A program made the translations under genes and the position numbers. A DNA stretch of 64,000 bases from Eucommia ulmoides (Eukaryota; Streptophyta; Magnoliopsida; Garryales; Eucommiaceae), in NCBI GenBank assembly GCA_016647705.1, contig CM028327.1, positions 41,131,017 through 41,195,016 on the forward strand. The letters are read 5' to 3'. Below are positions 11,340 through 23,871 of this stretch, piece by piece; positions within the stretch are counted from its first letter, which is position 1, and each line of letters begins with the position of its first letter. Below the pieces are notes generated by a model, which saw only the letters and a program-made list of their open reading frames with translations, was not told where the DNA came from and ran no database searches.

Positions 11340-11740
11340 GATCAGTCGATTGCGCTGTAGAAGCTGTAGGTCGATGGAGTTTTGAACATAAAGGGATGTG
11401 GTTTATGTATAGTCCTTGAAAAATCGAAAGGAGATTAGCTAGAAAGAGCTGTGTAACTTGGTTTTCTAACCTCCAACAACGAAGCAGAGTATGAAGGAGT
11501 TATCATTGGGCTAACTTTCGCTAAAGGATTAGGATCTCAAAATTTGGAGGTAAGATCAGACTCGCAACTAGTAATCAACCAGATAAATGGAGTATACATG
11601 GTGAATGAAGAAAGGTTACGTCTCTATGTGGAGAAAGTAAAAAAACTAACCATTTAACTCTAAAGCTGCAAGTTTGAAACTGTTCTAAGAGCTTAAAATG
11701 AGAAAGCTGATGCACTATCTGAATTGGCGTCTTCATTTGG
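11340..11740 (+). pseudogene. Element A second (archaeal-type) RNase H remnant
   Basis: After the linker comes a second domain recognisable by 'SNNEAEYEGVIIGLTFAK' and 'LEVRSDSQLVINQING', the conserved core of the extra RNase H known from Tat-lineage gypsy elements. This duplication is the main reason to place A in Tat rather than another gypsy clade. Broken. Confidence 0.8.
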
Positions 11741-11819
11741 ACTAGATCAATGATCTGAAATAGTGGAATTCCTTGAGTAACCATCGATAGCAGCATCAGT
11801 CAACCTTTGTGCATGCATA

Positions 11820-13076
11820 GGCGAACTGAATCAAGAAGAAGACTGGCGAACCCCTTTGGTTCAATATCTAAAGGAAGGGACTCTACCAGACAACAAAGAA
11901 TCAATTAAAAAGATTATGTACAGAGTGTCAAGGTACGTATTGACCAATGATAAATTGTATAAGAGATCTTTTTCCCAACCTCTACTACTTTGTTTATGGC
12001 CAAAGGAAGCCACCTATGTTCTATAAGAGATTCATGAGGGGGTTTGCGAAAATCATCAAGGAGAAAAACCTTGGCACATAAGGCACTTAAAATTGATTAT
12101 TATTGGCCAACAATGCGCAATGATACACAAGAATACGTCAAGAAATGTGATAAGTGCTAACGGTTCTCAAATGACATCAAGGTCCTAACTCAAGAGTAAA
12201 CATCGATAATCAGCCCATGACCCTTTGCTCAATGGGGGATGGATGTACTAGGACCATTCACCCCAGTACTAGGGAACAAGAAGTACTTACTGGTTGTAAT
12301 CGATTACTTCACCAAGTGGGTTGAAGCTGAAAACTTAATAACAGTAGGAGAAAACGAAGTGAAAAACTTTCTCTGAAAAAATGTGATATGTCATTTAGGC
12401 ATTCCAGCGATATTGGTATCCAACAATGGAACCCCATTCACTGGCGACAAGGTCACATGGATGTACGAAGAAATGAAGATTCAACACCTGATGTCAAGCC
12501 TGGCATACCCACAAGCCAATGGACAAGCTAAGGTGACAAATTGTTCCATCAAGGAAGTGCTCAAGAAACGACTGGATGATGTCAAAGCCAAGTAGGTGAA
12601 AGAACTATCAGGAGTCTTTTGGGCTTACCGGGTGACACCAATATCCACCACAAGGGAAACACCATTCTCTATGACTTGTGGCACTGAAGCCATATTTCCA
12701 GAAGAGATTGGACTGTCATCAAGGCAAGATGGCACAATTAGCCTTGTGGAAAATGAAGAAGCCATACGACAAGAGATGGACCAGCTGGAAGAGAAACGTG
12801 ATAAGGAAGCAATGAGGATGGTGGCCTACAAGTCAAGGATGACAAAGACATTCAACCATGCAGTACGTCCAAGGCACTTTGCAGTAGGAGAACTGGTACC
12901 CGAAAATTGATGCCGTATTGCCTAGAGGCTCGTTTAGGAAAACTAGCCCCCAAATGGGAATGACCTTACCGAGTAACCAAAGTAAATAGGTCAGGGACCT
13001 ACTAGCTGGAAGACCTGGATGACGAGACAATCCCAAGGCTAAGGAACATCTCTCACTTGAGAAAGTATTTCGTATG
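11820..13076 (+). pseudogene. Element A integrase remnant
   Basis: The amino-terminal zinc-binding region is suggested by 'KKCDKC' before the core. The core contains 'QWGMDVLGPF', 'VVIDYFTKWVEAE' and 'QHLMSSLAYPQANGQAK', the standard plant gypsy integrase pattern. The carboxy part has 'GELVP' and ends with the 'LRNISHLRKYFV' type tail found at the pol terminus of many Tat elements. Broken. Confidence 0.85.
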
Positions 13077-13259
13077 AGGTGCCTTGTCTTTTTAATTTTC
13101 ATGTTTTTTCGTTAAATTTTGAAAATTTCTTTTTGTTCATCTTTATGTGAGACATTCAATGAATGAAGTAAATAAATAAAGTTTATCGTCATTTAAAATA
13201 TTGCATACACATATTTTGTCAAGTTCTAATTAAAACTAAGTGCATGAAACATTTAGTGT

Positions 13260-13625
13260 GTGAAAACTAAATGTAAATCAAAAGTGAACAGAGCAGATCA
13301 ACTCACTCATTCAAACATGAGCAGAGTAGATCAACTCACTTACTCGATGAGTAGAGCAGAGCAGATCAGCTCACTCACATAGAAGAGTAGATCAGCTTAC
13401 CCAAGAAACATTTAGTACTGAAACCAAGTGTAAAAGTGTTGAGTAGATCAGCTCGCCAACAAAAACATTTGGTACTGAAACCAAGTGTAAAAGAGCTGAG
13501 CAAATCAGTTCACCCAAGAAACATTTGGTACTAAAACTAAATGTAAATGAGTTGAGAAGATTAGTTCATTAGTTAATACATTTAGTATTCAAAACTAAGT
13601 GTAAATAGTACGAACTTATTAATCA
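13260..13625 (+). repeat. Tandem motif in the 3' non-coding part of element A
   Basis: Short phrases 'gagcagatcagctcactca' and 'aacatttggtactgaaacc' alternate about seven times with irregular 35-70-bp spacing. The same phrases occur at 19380-19610 inside the deleted element N, which shows that N derives from an A-like element. Confidence 0.75.
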
Positions 13626-14285
13626 CCAAATAAGCTCCTACAATGACTCCATCAAATATGGAATGCTCGTCTTAAGAACATTACTTATTTAGTTAGGATT
13701 AAAATCCAGACACACGTTCAAGTCTACACCAACTCTATGGTAAGGAGTGATAAGTTCAAGACTAGAAATGAACAATATCTTAAGAAGGATGTTATAAAAC
13801 AAGACGAAAGAGAAATTCTCATTGGAAAGATTCTTGTGATGGTAAAATTTGATTTATCTTAATTTAGTGATTTTGCTTACTATCGATACAAGTTCATGTT
13901 CAAACATATTGTTTATTCTAACCAGAAGCCTAAGTTGGTTCATAACTAGCTTCGTATACTACCAAGTTATTAAGGAGGACAGACAGAAGAAGAACAAACA
14001 ACAACACAGCAGCAACACAAATACTAGAACCCATATTTTTGGTATTAACAAAAAGAAAGAGTCGATACATCATTACAAAATAAAAAAACAAGATAAATAA
14101 CAGATGACTATTCATCATACAAAAAAGAAGAAAAAAGAACAGAAAATTGTTCACTTCAAAAAAAAAAAAAAAGTTCTAAAAACTCATTTAATGAAACCAG
14201 GGCTGAATGGGTGGCATCAATCTGACCTAGGAGAAGGGAGAGGACCTAGCCCTTTAGAATCTAAGTTGGAAGGGTAGAAATTATT

Positions 14286-17200
14286 CTATTTGTACCGATT
14301 GATCTTGTGAACCAATTCTTGGATCTTTGCCTTCTTCTTCTCGTTCTCCCAAAGCTTATCTCGCTTCTCCTTCATCAGATTAGAATACTCCTTATGGAAA
14401 TGTAGGTGACCAGACAGCTCATGAACCTCCATCTCTGACTTCTTCAACTGCTCCATGCGTTCTTGGAGCTGCGAGAAGACACGAAAGTGAGCAACCTCTA
14501 TGGAGTAAAAGACGATGCAAACATCTTCAGGTGTTATGAGGCGAGGGTGCTCATCGGAGAGGGTCTTCGCCATTGTCATCAAAGCTCAAAAGTTTTTACC
14601 CAACTCAGTCTCCTATTGCCTCTCTTGATGTATGGCCTCAAAGGAGAAAGATGAGGAAGGCGACGACATTGTTGCAGGAGAAAATGATGAGTGGGAGAAA
14701 AGAAAGAAAGACTCTGTGAAAATTTAAATAGAGAAATAGAAAGCGTTGGGTGTGTATGAAACATCAACGCATGGTTTGGCTTTAAATAGCCAAACCAATG
14801 AAGAGACAAATTCCATAGAAGTGTAAACGAATCGTAAAAAATGTGCATTTATGAATAAGTGATATTCGCTAATGAAAGATGTACTGTAATCATGACAATA
14901 TATTTCCAATATTAATTGATGGATACTGTTTAAATAGGTCATAATTACAAAAACAAATATCATCATTATAGAAACAATTACAGGCATTAAAAATTGAAAA
15001 GACAATCAGAGTATGGCACTCTGATCGGTGACGTTTGGCTGGCCAGAGATCTGTAAACCAACAAGAGCAAAGGTAGTATTACCAGGCAGAGCTTGGGCTT
15101 GATTGTTATTTGCTGGATGAATCGAGGACTACAACGTTGGAGGAAGAACTAGATCAAGAATAAGTTGACCAAAAGAGCTTGGATCTAAGCTGGCTACAGG
15201 CACCTCAACCGATGATGTGAGGGTTTCTGAAGGAAGCACTTTTCCTTCAGCACAAAGTGAATCTCTTTCAATATTAGCATCTTCTCCCTCTTCAACAACA
15301 CTACATTTTCCTTCTACTTCTTCTTCCAACTTAGTCTCCAAGAAGAAAAAGTCAAGCTCCCTTACCACCAGGCTCTGGTAATGGTGATAGCCCACCAACT
15401 GAATACTCTTTGACATAAAGTTAAATCGTTCTCAGAGTTGGTCGATCGTCTCTTCATTCTCCTTCGTCCTCACTGCCATCTCTGTTGTTAGCCTTTCTAC
15501 TGTCTGCGTCAGATTGGCAGACCTTAGCTCCAGCCTATCAAACCTGACCTTCTCTTTATTCGGCTCAATAGAGATTTGGCTTTTTTCGCTCTCTAGGCAC
15601 TGGAGGGCATCATCTTTAGCATGGAAGGCAACATCTTTACTCTGGAGGTCAGCCTTCAAAAGATCTATCTCTTACCGTATTAAGTTGACCTCTCCCCTCA
15701 AAACAAAAATCTATTTCTTCAGAGCAGAGTTCTCTGCCTAAAAAATTTTGTTCTCTAAGAGGAACAACTAGTTAGTCTTCTGTAGAGCTTCACGTTGAGC
15801 ATTGGCGGTGTGCAGCTCGGCTTCAAACTTCTCTTGAGACAAACTCGCTATTGCCAAGTCAGTCTCAAGAGAGACCTTTTGTTCCGAAAGAACACGAAGG
15901 TCCTCTTCCAGGCAACTGGATTCAGTTAACTGATGCATGAGCTGAGTATCCAACTCAGTCACATCATCAGAACGCCTTACTAGCGCAAAAAAATTATGGA
16001 TGCTCTACAAAACAATGACAATTGATCAAAAACCAACATAATAACTCAAGAAATCCAAAATTTATTGAATATTAAAACAATTACTTGAAGGAGTGCACAA
16101 ACAAAGGTCCTGAAGAGCTCAACCCGGCTGCAACTCCCAATCTTGGCCTTGCTCTTGTCCCAGGACTGCTCGAACAAGGTCTTAATGGCGTTGTCGAAGA
16201 TCTCTTGGCGGTTGGGAATTAAATGACTTGCCTTCTTTAATAGAAGACACATCTTCTCACGAGACATGAGACGGTTGCTTGGCGAAGCAGACGTCCCCTG
16301 ACTAGAAATAGTTGTTGTAGGGGGAAGTGGCTGATTGCTTGTTGAAGCAGGCTCTGCAACACGATTGATAGAAACCTTAGCTGCACAAGTGACAAGCTCC
16401 AACCCTTTAATCTTCAGAGAAGCTAGAACTTGGGTAGAAGAAACCAACACAGAGACGACCCCTTTGGCAACGTCTGCTCAATGGTTGAGAATCTTCATCA
16501 AAGTCAGAATCCACAGGAAGACTAAGACGAAGATGGGGAGCCACTGGTTGAACTGTAGCGGGCTAAGCAATAGACTAAACAGTAGGCCTGGCAGTGACTT
16601 GAGCAGCAGGCCTGGTAGTGGCCTAAGCTGCAGGCTGAGATACTAGCTGCCCAGACGGACCCCAAAAGGCTTCTTAGCTGGTATTATTCTCTTCTTCCCA
16701 ATTTGCACCTCTTTCAAACGATTGGATTTAGACTTATCCATTACTAGCAGAATAAATGGGTTGGAAGCAAGAACTTTGCAGGACCTCATTTTTTAGACCA
16801 GGAGCCTCCTCAATTCGTCCTCAACCTTGCGTGTGAGGCGAAGACTTTTGTAAGCTTCGTCACCTGCAGAAGATAACCCAAGAAGATGTCAAGACCGCTA
16901 TAGCAAAACTCATGAGTTCAATTGCAAAGAAAATATAAGTAAAGGAAATTACTTGGGTAGTTAAAATGCTTCAGCACAACTGGAGGCTGCCTAATTTTGT
17001 TAGGAGAAAATTCCCAATTACCCTTGAAGAAGAGACATCGCCTTGGCCAATCTCCTCTCAGTGCAGAAGTAAGGTCAGTACAGAAGAACCTCTTAATGAT
17101 TGAATAATAGAATCTCCCAATGCCAGAAAGAAATTTGAGAGAACTGACACTCTTAATCATATCTATAGTAAGCAGAACATTGTTCACCCGAGAAAGAGCT

Positions 17201-17528
17201 ATAACTTCCATGATCTGACAGAAGCTATTAGGAATTAATTGGGTAGGGGTAATCTCTAATTGGCGAAAAAGATTGTGAAAGAAATGAGTGAAAAGAAGTG
17301 TGAAGCCGTATTCGAACATCCACACAAAGAAGCATATTTCATCATCTTTGACACTATAAGTATGTTCGTCTTCGGATGGAATCCTAATAGAAATAGATGA
17401 AAAAATACCATATTGTTCTCAAAATGGCTCAAGACATTCCTTGGGGATAGAACTCGTACCACGATCTCTCTAGCTAATTGAAGAATCGGTGGATTAAGAA
17501 GCATGGGCAGGCGTCGTCTGCTCTGCAA
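14286..17528 (-). pseudogene. Element A antisense ORF remnant (plant 'gypsy-type transposon' protein)
   Basis: Read on the minus strand, the amino-terminal region (about 16918-17528) has the pattern 'YGFTLLFTHFFHNLFRQLEI-TPTQLIPNS' and 'WPRRCLFFKGNW', typical of the plant protein family often annotated as putative gypsy-type transposon (Pfam PF04195). The downstream region (about 14286-15960) is rich in heptad-like Glu/Lys/Leu segments such as 'LESEKSQISIE' and 'TDLAIASLSQEKFEAEL', a predicted coiled coil. Tat elements such as Grande and Retand are known to carry antisense ORFs here; their function is unknown. It is broken in several places. The open frames on this strand are real, not shadows of a plus-strand gene. 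Confidence 0.7.
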
Positions 17529-17728
17529 GGGGATTTGACGACAAACCAGCCTCAGCCGGACTGTTTCATAGACTCAATGACATTTCAAATAGATCAACAA
17601 GAAATTGAAAGAAAAATGTGAACAAACTACACAATCGAAAGATTGGAAGAAGATGAAAACTTACGCGAATATGAGAGGTAATCTTTCATCTATCTTCTTT
17701 GTATCGTCACGAAAGTCAGGAGGACAAA

Positions 17729-18315
17729 TAATATGGGAGGAACTCCCACCCACAATTGATAAAGGCTTAAGAGCTTTGGTTGGTTGGATCAGGTTAATGA
17801 TCAGACCCGAAAGATATAACCCAATAATCATTTTGAGTTAAACAAATCAACCCACCAAGAAAAAAACCTTGACAGTCCGATACAGAAACAAAGTAGGCCT
17901 CGCAAGGAAGCCCAATAATGGGTGATCAAAACCCACGGTGAAAAGGTCAAGACAGGTTAGCCCATGATTTCCACGTCCCCCCCATATATGAGGAGCGTTG
18001 TAATTAACCAACCATACATCAGTTGCGAGATCATCGCCATATCCCATGTTTGATGGGAGAAGATCGTGACCATATCCCAAAAGTGAAAAGTCTATATAAA
18101 GGGAATGTATCTGCATATTATTTTATTATTGATTTAAGTGCTTGAGCTTTCACCATAAAAAGACTAACTTATTCTCACGCTGGAGATTGTTTGGCCAACA
18201 CCACACCGGTGTCCCCTTTAAAATTAATCAATTTTTCAGGTTGAAGGAGAAAGTTGTGAAGGTTTTTAGCACGTGTTTGATACTTTGCACGTGCTAGGGA
18301 TTTTTGGCAACATTA
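17729..18315 (+). mobile_element. Element A 3' LTR
   Basis: It is placed by comparison with the LTRs of element N: both start with TAAT/TGAT followed by a G-rich word, share the block 'ttattctcacgctggagatt' and the phrase 'caccggtgtccc', and end in 'atttttggcaacat(c/t)a'. A purine-rich tract (17715-17728) precedes it. The 5' LTR is not seen. Confidence 0.75.
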
Positions 18316-18495
18316 CCGTACATATACATATATATATATACAAACACCTACAAGAATTGCCAAAATAAAGAAAAATAATAAAAGTTTAAAAGAGAATATG
18401 GATTACCTTTGAGATTTGGGAGTGTAGAGAGAGAGTGAAAAGAATAAGGTTGATATATATATATATATATATATTTACTAACCACCAACACAATT
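18316..18495. other. AT-rich gap with (TA)n microsatellite
   Basis: No gene is visible. The gap holds two TA microsatellites (about 18328-18341 and 18451-18474) and ends in the CAATT duplication of element N. Confidence 0.7.
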
Positions 18496-20159
18496 TGATG
18501 CGGGAGAAATTCCCTTTTCTCAGAAAAGGTCCATCACAATAAGCCCATGGGTAATTCTAGGCATGCACAATAAGGAGGCCTAATGCTCAAAAGGAGTCGG
18601 GCCATGGACGTTAGTCCAAACCGGTGATCCATGCATGGATCCATCAAGTGAAAAATCAAAGAACGTGATTCCTACTTAGTGGGAGAGCCGAAAGGGCGTA
18701 ACTCCCCACTAAATAACAACATAATGAGGAGCTGAAAAGATGTAATTCTCTATTGAATAACAACGTAATGGGGAGCCGAAAGGATGTAACTCTTGGGAGA
18801 GGACTAGTCTATAAATAAAAGAAAAGTATCATATTTACAATTCAGTCTTTTACCTGATATCCTAAAATAAACTGACTTATTCTCACGCCAGAGATTATTT
18901 GGCTGACACCACATCGGTGTCCCCTTAAACGAATTAGTTTTGCAGGTTATTAGGTTAAAGATGTAAGTTACGGAGGTTTCTGACACGTGAGAAATTGATT
19001 GCACGTGTTAGGAATTTTTGGCAACATCATTTGGCGCTATTTGTGGGAAACAAAGCAAAAAGACATGATGGTTGGTGTCGTGACCATCATGGACCATCGA
19101 CGAGTTCTATGATTGCTATCAGTAAAACCACAAATTCAGAAAGATAGAAAATTCGTTGGTAAAGATTAGAAGGCCCCGCCCCAGTAATCGGTACCTGATG
19201 GAAACCTGGTTCCTTCGTCAAGCCAACTCTAAGATCCGTCAAATAAGACACAAGCTTTTTCCATGGTGTCGCATTACAAAGTTGAAGTGATGATAATGTA
19301 AGCGAGAGACTTGTCGAGCTCTTTCGTACTTGCGCTCTCACTACGGAGTTCGATCCCCAGTGTAGATCATGTCCTGGATGTACTAAAACTAAGTGTAAGT
19401 TAACTGAGCAGATCAACTCAGACAAGAGCAGAGCAGATAAGCTCACTCATTCAAAAATAAGCAGAGCAGATCAGCTTCCTTACGAAACATTTAGTGTGAA
19501 AAAACTAAGTGTAATATCAAGAGAGCAGAGCAAATTAGCTCACTCATTCAAAAATGAGTAGAGCAGATCAGCTCACTCACAAAACATTTAGTGTTAAAAT
19601 CTGAGTGGAAAAATGATAGGTGACTTTTTATCTCACTTCTTCGAATCAATACTCAGGTCAATGGGGCAAATAATGCGGGAGAAATTCTCGCTTCTCAAAA
19701 AAAGTTCATCACGATAAGCCTACTAATAATACTAGGCATGCACAATAAGGAGGCTCAATGCTCAAAAGGAATCGGGTCATGGACGTTGGTCCAAACTGGC
19801 GATCCATGTATATCCATTAAGTGGAAGCCAAAGAACATGATTCTCGCCTACTAGGAGAGCCGAAAGGGCGTAACTCCCCACTAAATAACAACAAAATGGG
19901 GAGCCGAAACGATGTAACTTTTGGGAGAGAAATAAGTCTATAAATAAGGAAAATATATCACATTTACAATTCAGTCTTTTGCCTGATATCATAAAGTAGA
20001 TTGACTTATTTTCACGTCGGAGATTTTTTGCCTGACACCACATCGGTGTACCCTTAGAACTAATCGATTTTGCAGGTTATCAGGTTAAAGATGCAGGTTG
20101 CGGAGGTTTCTAGCATGTGGGAAACTAATTGCATGTGTTAAGAATTTTTGGCAACATCA
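18496..20159 (+). mobile_element. Element N: short non-autonomous Tat-type LTR element, both LTRs present
   Basis: It starts TGATGCGGG, ends GGCAACATCA and is flanked by the perfect duplication CAATT (18491-18495 and 20160-20164). The 5' LTR is 18496-19029 and the 3' LTR 19671-20159. Directly after the 5' LTR comes 'tttggcgctatttgtgggaa', the primer-binding region characteristic of Tat elements. A purine-rich tract (about 19660-19670) precedes the 3' LTR. The 640-bp interior has no gag or pol and shares repeat phrases with 13260-13625 of element A. A deletion derivative mobilised by a Tat element is the likely origin. Confidence 0.88.
19380..19615 (+). repeat. Interior tandem motif of element N
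   Basis: Irregular repetition of 'gagcagatcagctcactca' and 'aacatttagtgt' phrases, the same as in the 3' non-coding part of element A. Confidence 0.75.
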
Positions 20160-20164
20160 CAATT

Positions 20165-20462
20165 TACCACCAATCTATGGTAAGGACACGTGCATCCTTG
20201 TCATAGATTTTTTTATATTTTTTTCATTATATATATATATATATATATATATTAACTATTTACATTAACTACCCACTAAAATAAAATAAATATTAATTAT
20301 ATCTCAAAATTCTTAAAATTACATTTTAAATAACAAAATAATCTCAAAATTTTTAAAAGTCAAAGTTAAAATTAACATATTAATTCTCAAAGTTTTTAAA
20401 ACTACATTTTAGATACCATAATAACCCCTAAATTTTTTGAGGTAAAATTTAAATAACACAAT
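20165..20462. other. AT-rich intergenic sequence
   Basis: Contains a (TA)n run at about 20229-20252 and otherwise featureless AT-rich sequence. No gene is visible. Confidence 0.6.
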
Positions 20463-21016
20463 TGATGAGGGTATTTTTAGGCCTCTCCGAGTCAGTATCT
20501 GGGCCCTGGCCCCGTGTCCACTATCACCAACATTTTCACCATATGCCTAACAAAGGCCCATGGGCTTCGCCAAACAGACCCAAAAGCTCAAGCCCAACGA
20601 TTATCTCCTACACGCCCCAGATTATCGGCTAAACACAAGATTTCGACTACTTAACCGTATTTAGGCCTAACTAATCATCTCCAATACTTATATATATCGA
20701 GGGTTATGTAAGTCCGAAGTACGCTTGAATACAGTTACATTAAGCACGAGTTCATTTGTTTACTTACTATATTTTGTACATTTTCTCTCTGAGCATTGAT
20801 TACCACGCTGGAGGGGCTTCACTAGGACAAACCCCGGTCTGAGCCTTCGGCAGGTACACTCCCTGAGGAGTAGGACTCTTAACACATTAGATCATCTCAG
20901 GATCCAATACAGCTCACGCGAGGACTTTTCAACCGACAACTTTAACTCGGTAAGAGGACTCACCTGTCATCCGACTGGACCATACTCGAGGTGTGTACCA
21001 GTTTTATGCACCAACA
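20463..21016 (+). mobile_element. H: solo LTR, gypsy (probably Tat-type)
   Basis: The 554-bp unit starts TGATGAGGG and ends GCACCAACA with the perfect duplication ACAAT on both sides (20458-20462 and 21017-21021). It contains a TATA-like stretch near 20690 and the 'ccacgctggaggggcttc' block that resembles the R-region of the A and N LTRs. No internal region, so a solo LTR. Confidence 0.88.
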
Positions 21017-21021
21017 ACAAT

Positions 21022-23038
21022 GAACCCTATTATGTTTTCTAAATACTTTAAAATGCAACTAAAAATATGTAAACACAAAAACCGGGTCTCACAATTTTAG
21101 TTGATTATAACTAACAAATATTAACTAGCATTATGACATGGACCACGATAGCATCACTACATAATTGACGTTGCCATGCAGTATCACCATCCACCGCTAG
21201 TAGCCATCGCCAAATGTAACAAAAATAAAATAAAATTAAGTCTAAAAATATTCAAGAGTATGTTTGATTGGAAGGATAAGAAAATAAACAAAGCAAGGAT
21301 AATATTTTTTATTGTTTGTTAAAAAAAAAGTTATTTTCGTGTAGTTTGGTTGAGGAATGTAAAATATGAGAACATAAGATTTGATGCTTGATGTTTGATC
21401 AAAGAAGAAAAATTAAAGAAATTAAAATTATTCACTTATCTAATTTACTGTTTTATCTTTATATATTATAGAAATAAATTAAAAACATTTTAGAATCTTA
21501 TTTTTTTTTTTTTTCCGAATAATATCCTACATTTTCTCCCAAATTAGTTTTACACCTGCAAAATGTACGGGTTTAGAAAAAAAAATTATATTTGTAAATT
21601 CTTAACATTTACACACGAACAATTATGTATTTTTTTTTTTTGGTGACTTTACTAGTACTAGCATGAATTTCAAGTTAAAATTGAAATTGTAAATGAATAT
21701 ACATTTTATCCAATTTTTCATTTATTATTTTTTTATTCTTGTTCTTTATTTCGATGGATAAACTGAGGTTCTTAAGAAAGATAAAAGATTTTCGAACCAT
21801 TTATATTTTTCATTGAGAGTATAGACTCATTAATCCAAGACATTATTCTTTTCAGGTATGTATATACATATATGTATATTGATATTAGTAAAATTAAAGA
21901 AAATTTAAATAAGTTCTTGTAAGGGTTACAAGCCCTCCAAAAGTTTGAACTTCCACTTTTATTTTTCTATATAGATATAGATAGAGATTAATGAGGAAAC
22001 AAATTGTTTTTTTTTTTTCTAATTGTAAAGTGAATGTTAATAGAATTGCTCAATAAATTATCTTTCATTTTTTAAACCTTAAAATCCTATAAATATAATA
22101 GGGGCTTTTATATAAAATTAAAGGGTTTCGTTCAAGTGTCCATCATTTTAAGATTTTAACTCTAAAACCAAAATTTTTAGATTTTTTTGAGAGGTCCTAC
22201 AAGTGAAAAAGATCATTTTCTAAGGACCATCTTAAAGCAAAAAAAATATTTTGCATGTCCTCTACAAAATGGTATTTTCCACTCATGGAACTTTTCAAAA
22301 AAAATTCCTCATATAAAACTATCAAAAAATAATAAGTATATGCATAACAGAACAGTTGAAGTCCTATTAAAATATATATATATATAAATAAATAATAGAT
22401 CACCTAACAATCCTAATAATTCGTTTCATTGTAAGCATATTGAACCCAAAATTGACTTGTGACAAAAAGTGTTTACTTGATAAATATCTTATTTTACTCT
22501 TAATTTTAAAAAAATCACATATACTATTATGTTTTAATTTTAAAATTTTAAAAAAGTCACATATACTATTACAATTTATGTTTTAATCTTAAAAGACTCA
22601 ATACACATTCTGTACTCTCGTAATTATATGTATCTAATTTGTGTATAAAACAAAATATTACACAAATACATATAACATAATTATATATAATTTATAACAT
22701 ATAACTAATATTACATAAATATATATAACTAATATTAACACAAATAGAACTAATTCGCAAGCTAAAACCAATTTAAAACTTGTATTTTAAATGAGACTAA
22801 TAACATATTATATCCTCTATTTGAAATTAATCACCAATAATCCCAACATTAAATTGCAATAATAAAATTAGAATTGAAACAATAAAATTTAAAAACACAA
22901 CATTTAACTAATTATTTTTTTAAAAAAAGACATTGGAGATAAACTTAGAAAAATAGCTCCCATATTTGATACCACTAAAACATCATTCACTACATAGAGA
23001 AAAAAAAAAATTAAAAAAAAAAAGTAAAACTACTAAAA
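21022..23038. other. AT-rich intergenic region downstream of the GATA gene
   Basis: About 2 kb of AT-rich DNA with many homopolymer runs. I see no convincing ORF, RNA gene or transposon ends. The end proximal to 23038 should hold the 3' UTR and polyadenylation site of the GATA gene; no clean AATAAA was found on the minus strand close to the stop codon. Confidence 0.5.
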
Positions 23039-23767
23039 CTAAGCATAGACAGAGCCACAGGAAAGCGCCATCAATAGTATGGCCGCTTGCTCTTCTTCAC
23101 CCAACTTCATCCTCTGTTTTCCGATCACCGTCGCCGTCGATTTCGATCTCGGCCGCTGAAACGCCACCTCTCTTCCGATCTGTATCAACCTCTTCTTCAA
23201 CGAATCGCCCAGTCTACCGCCGACGCCACCGCCGGAGCTGCTGCTGCTGCCGCTGCTCTTATTTCCGATGTTTTTCTTCGATTTCTTCTCGTCTTTGTTC
23301 AGACCAAGAAGGGCCCTCCTCCTCTTCCGGCTTCTGATCCCGCACGCATTGCAAAGCGACTACAAATTCAAGCGGCGGATCGATTGATCAGGTTAATCAG
23401 AGAAGATTGAAATAAAAAAATTGTTCAAAATCAAAACAAAAAAGAGGGGGAAAATAGGTGTTCATCGGACCTTGGGGCCGGCGGGACCGCCTCTCCAAAG
23501 AGGGGTTTTGGTGGTGCCGCAATCAGCACAGGTCTTGATCTGATCTCCTTCCGATGAAACCCTATCTGGCGTTTGGCTCTGCATTTCTTCAGATTCCGAC
23601 GATCCCTACACCGCCGATCCAAACAAAAATCAAAATCAAACTCTGGTCATAGCTTCAATCAATTCTATTTAAACGAACTATACATAAAACAAGTGTTAGT
23701 GAAAATCAATCAATCGAGAAGACGAACTAAGCTCTTGATCACTCACTTTATCACTGAGATCCACCAT
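23039..23767 (-). CDS. B-class GATA transcription factor with LLM tail (GATA15/16/17 type)
   Basis: Three coding exons on the minus strand: 23747-23767, 23471-23605 and 23039-23359, separated by GT...AG introns of 141 and 111 bp. The product has 158 residues. A type-IV zinc finger C-X2-C-X18-C-X2-C lies at Cys33, 36, 55 and 58 with the 'TPLWRGGPAGPK' core; the second intron falls right after that lysine, the known position in plant B-class genes. A basic stretch (61-67) follows, then a Ser/Gly-rich linker, and the tail contains Leu147-Leu148-Met149 in 'ILLMALSCGSVYA', the LLM motif of this subgroup. Family knowledge: nuclear regulators of greening, cytokinin and light responses. All splice sites are GT/AG, the frame is open throughout and the 5' end carries an in-frame stop before the exon-2 methionine, which supports exon 1 as the start (MVDLSDK). 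The gene looks intact. Which of GATA15, 16 or 17 is the nearest relative cannot be decided by eye. Confidence 0.94.
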
Positions 23768-23871
23768 TTCTACTCCCTAATTCGAAGATCTGACGAAAAC
23801 CCAAGATCAACTCGATGGATCAGCTCCTTGATGGATGTAAAATCGATCAACCGAATCAACACAACGAGCGA

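Larger units (their letters stand above)
1085..18315 (+). mobile_element. Element A: degenerate Tat-lineage Ty3/gypsy retrotransposon
   Basis: Plus-strand order is gag remnant, protease, (C1 insertion 2273-9713), reverse transcriptase, RNase H, a second RNase H, integrase, a long non-coding stretch, an antisense ORF and the 3' LTR. The second RNase H after the usual one, plus an antisense ORF between pol and the 3' LTR, is the known hallmark of the Tat group (Retand/Grande/Ogre relatives). The coding parts are broken in well over ten places, so it is an old fossil. It predates C1, which sits inside it with a CAGTG duplication. The left boundary given is only the first recognisable gag sequence. 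Confidence 0.85.

Noticed and set aside
23087-23410. Plus-strand frames of 107-123 codons opposite the GATA gene
   Set aside because: Shadows of the real minus-strand exon 3; Ser/Arg-rich composition mirrors its Ser/Gly and basic codons.
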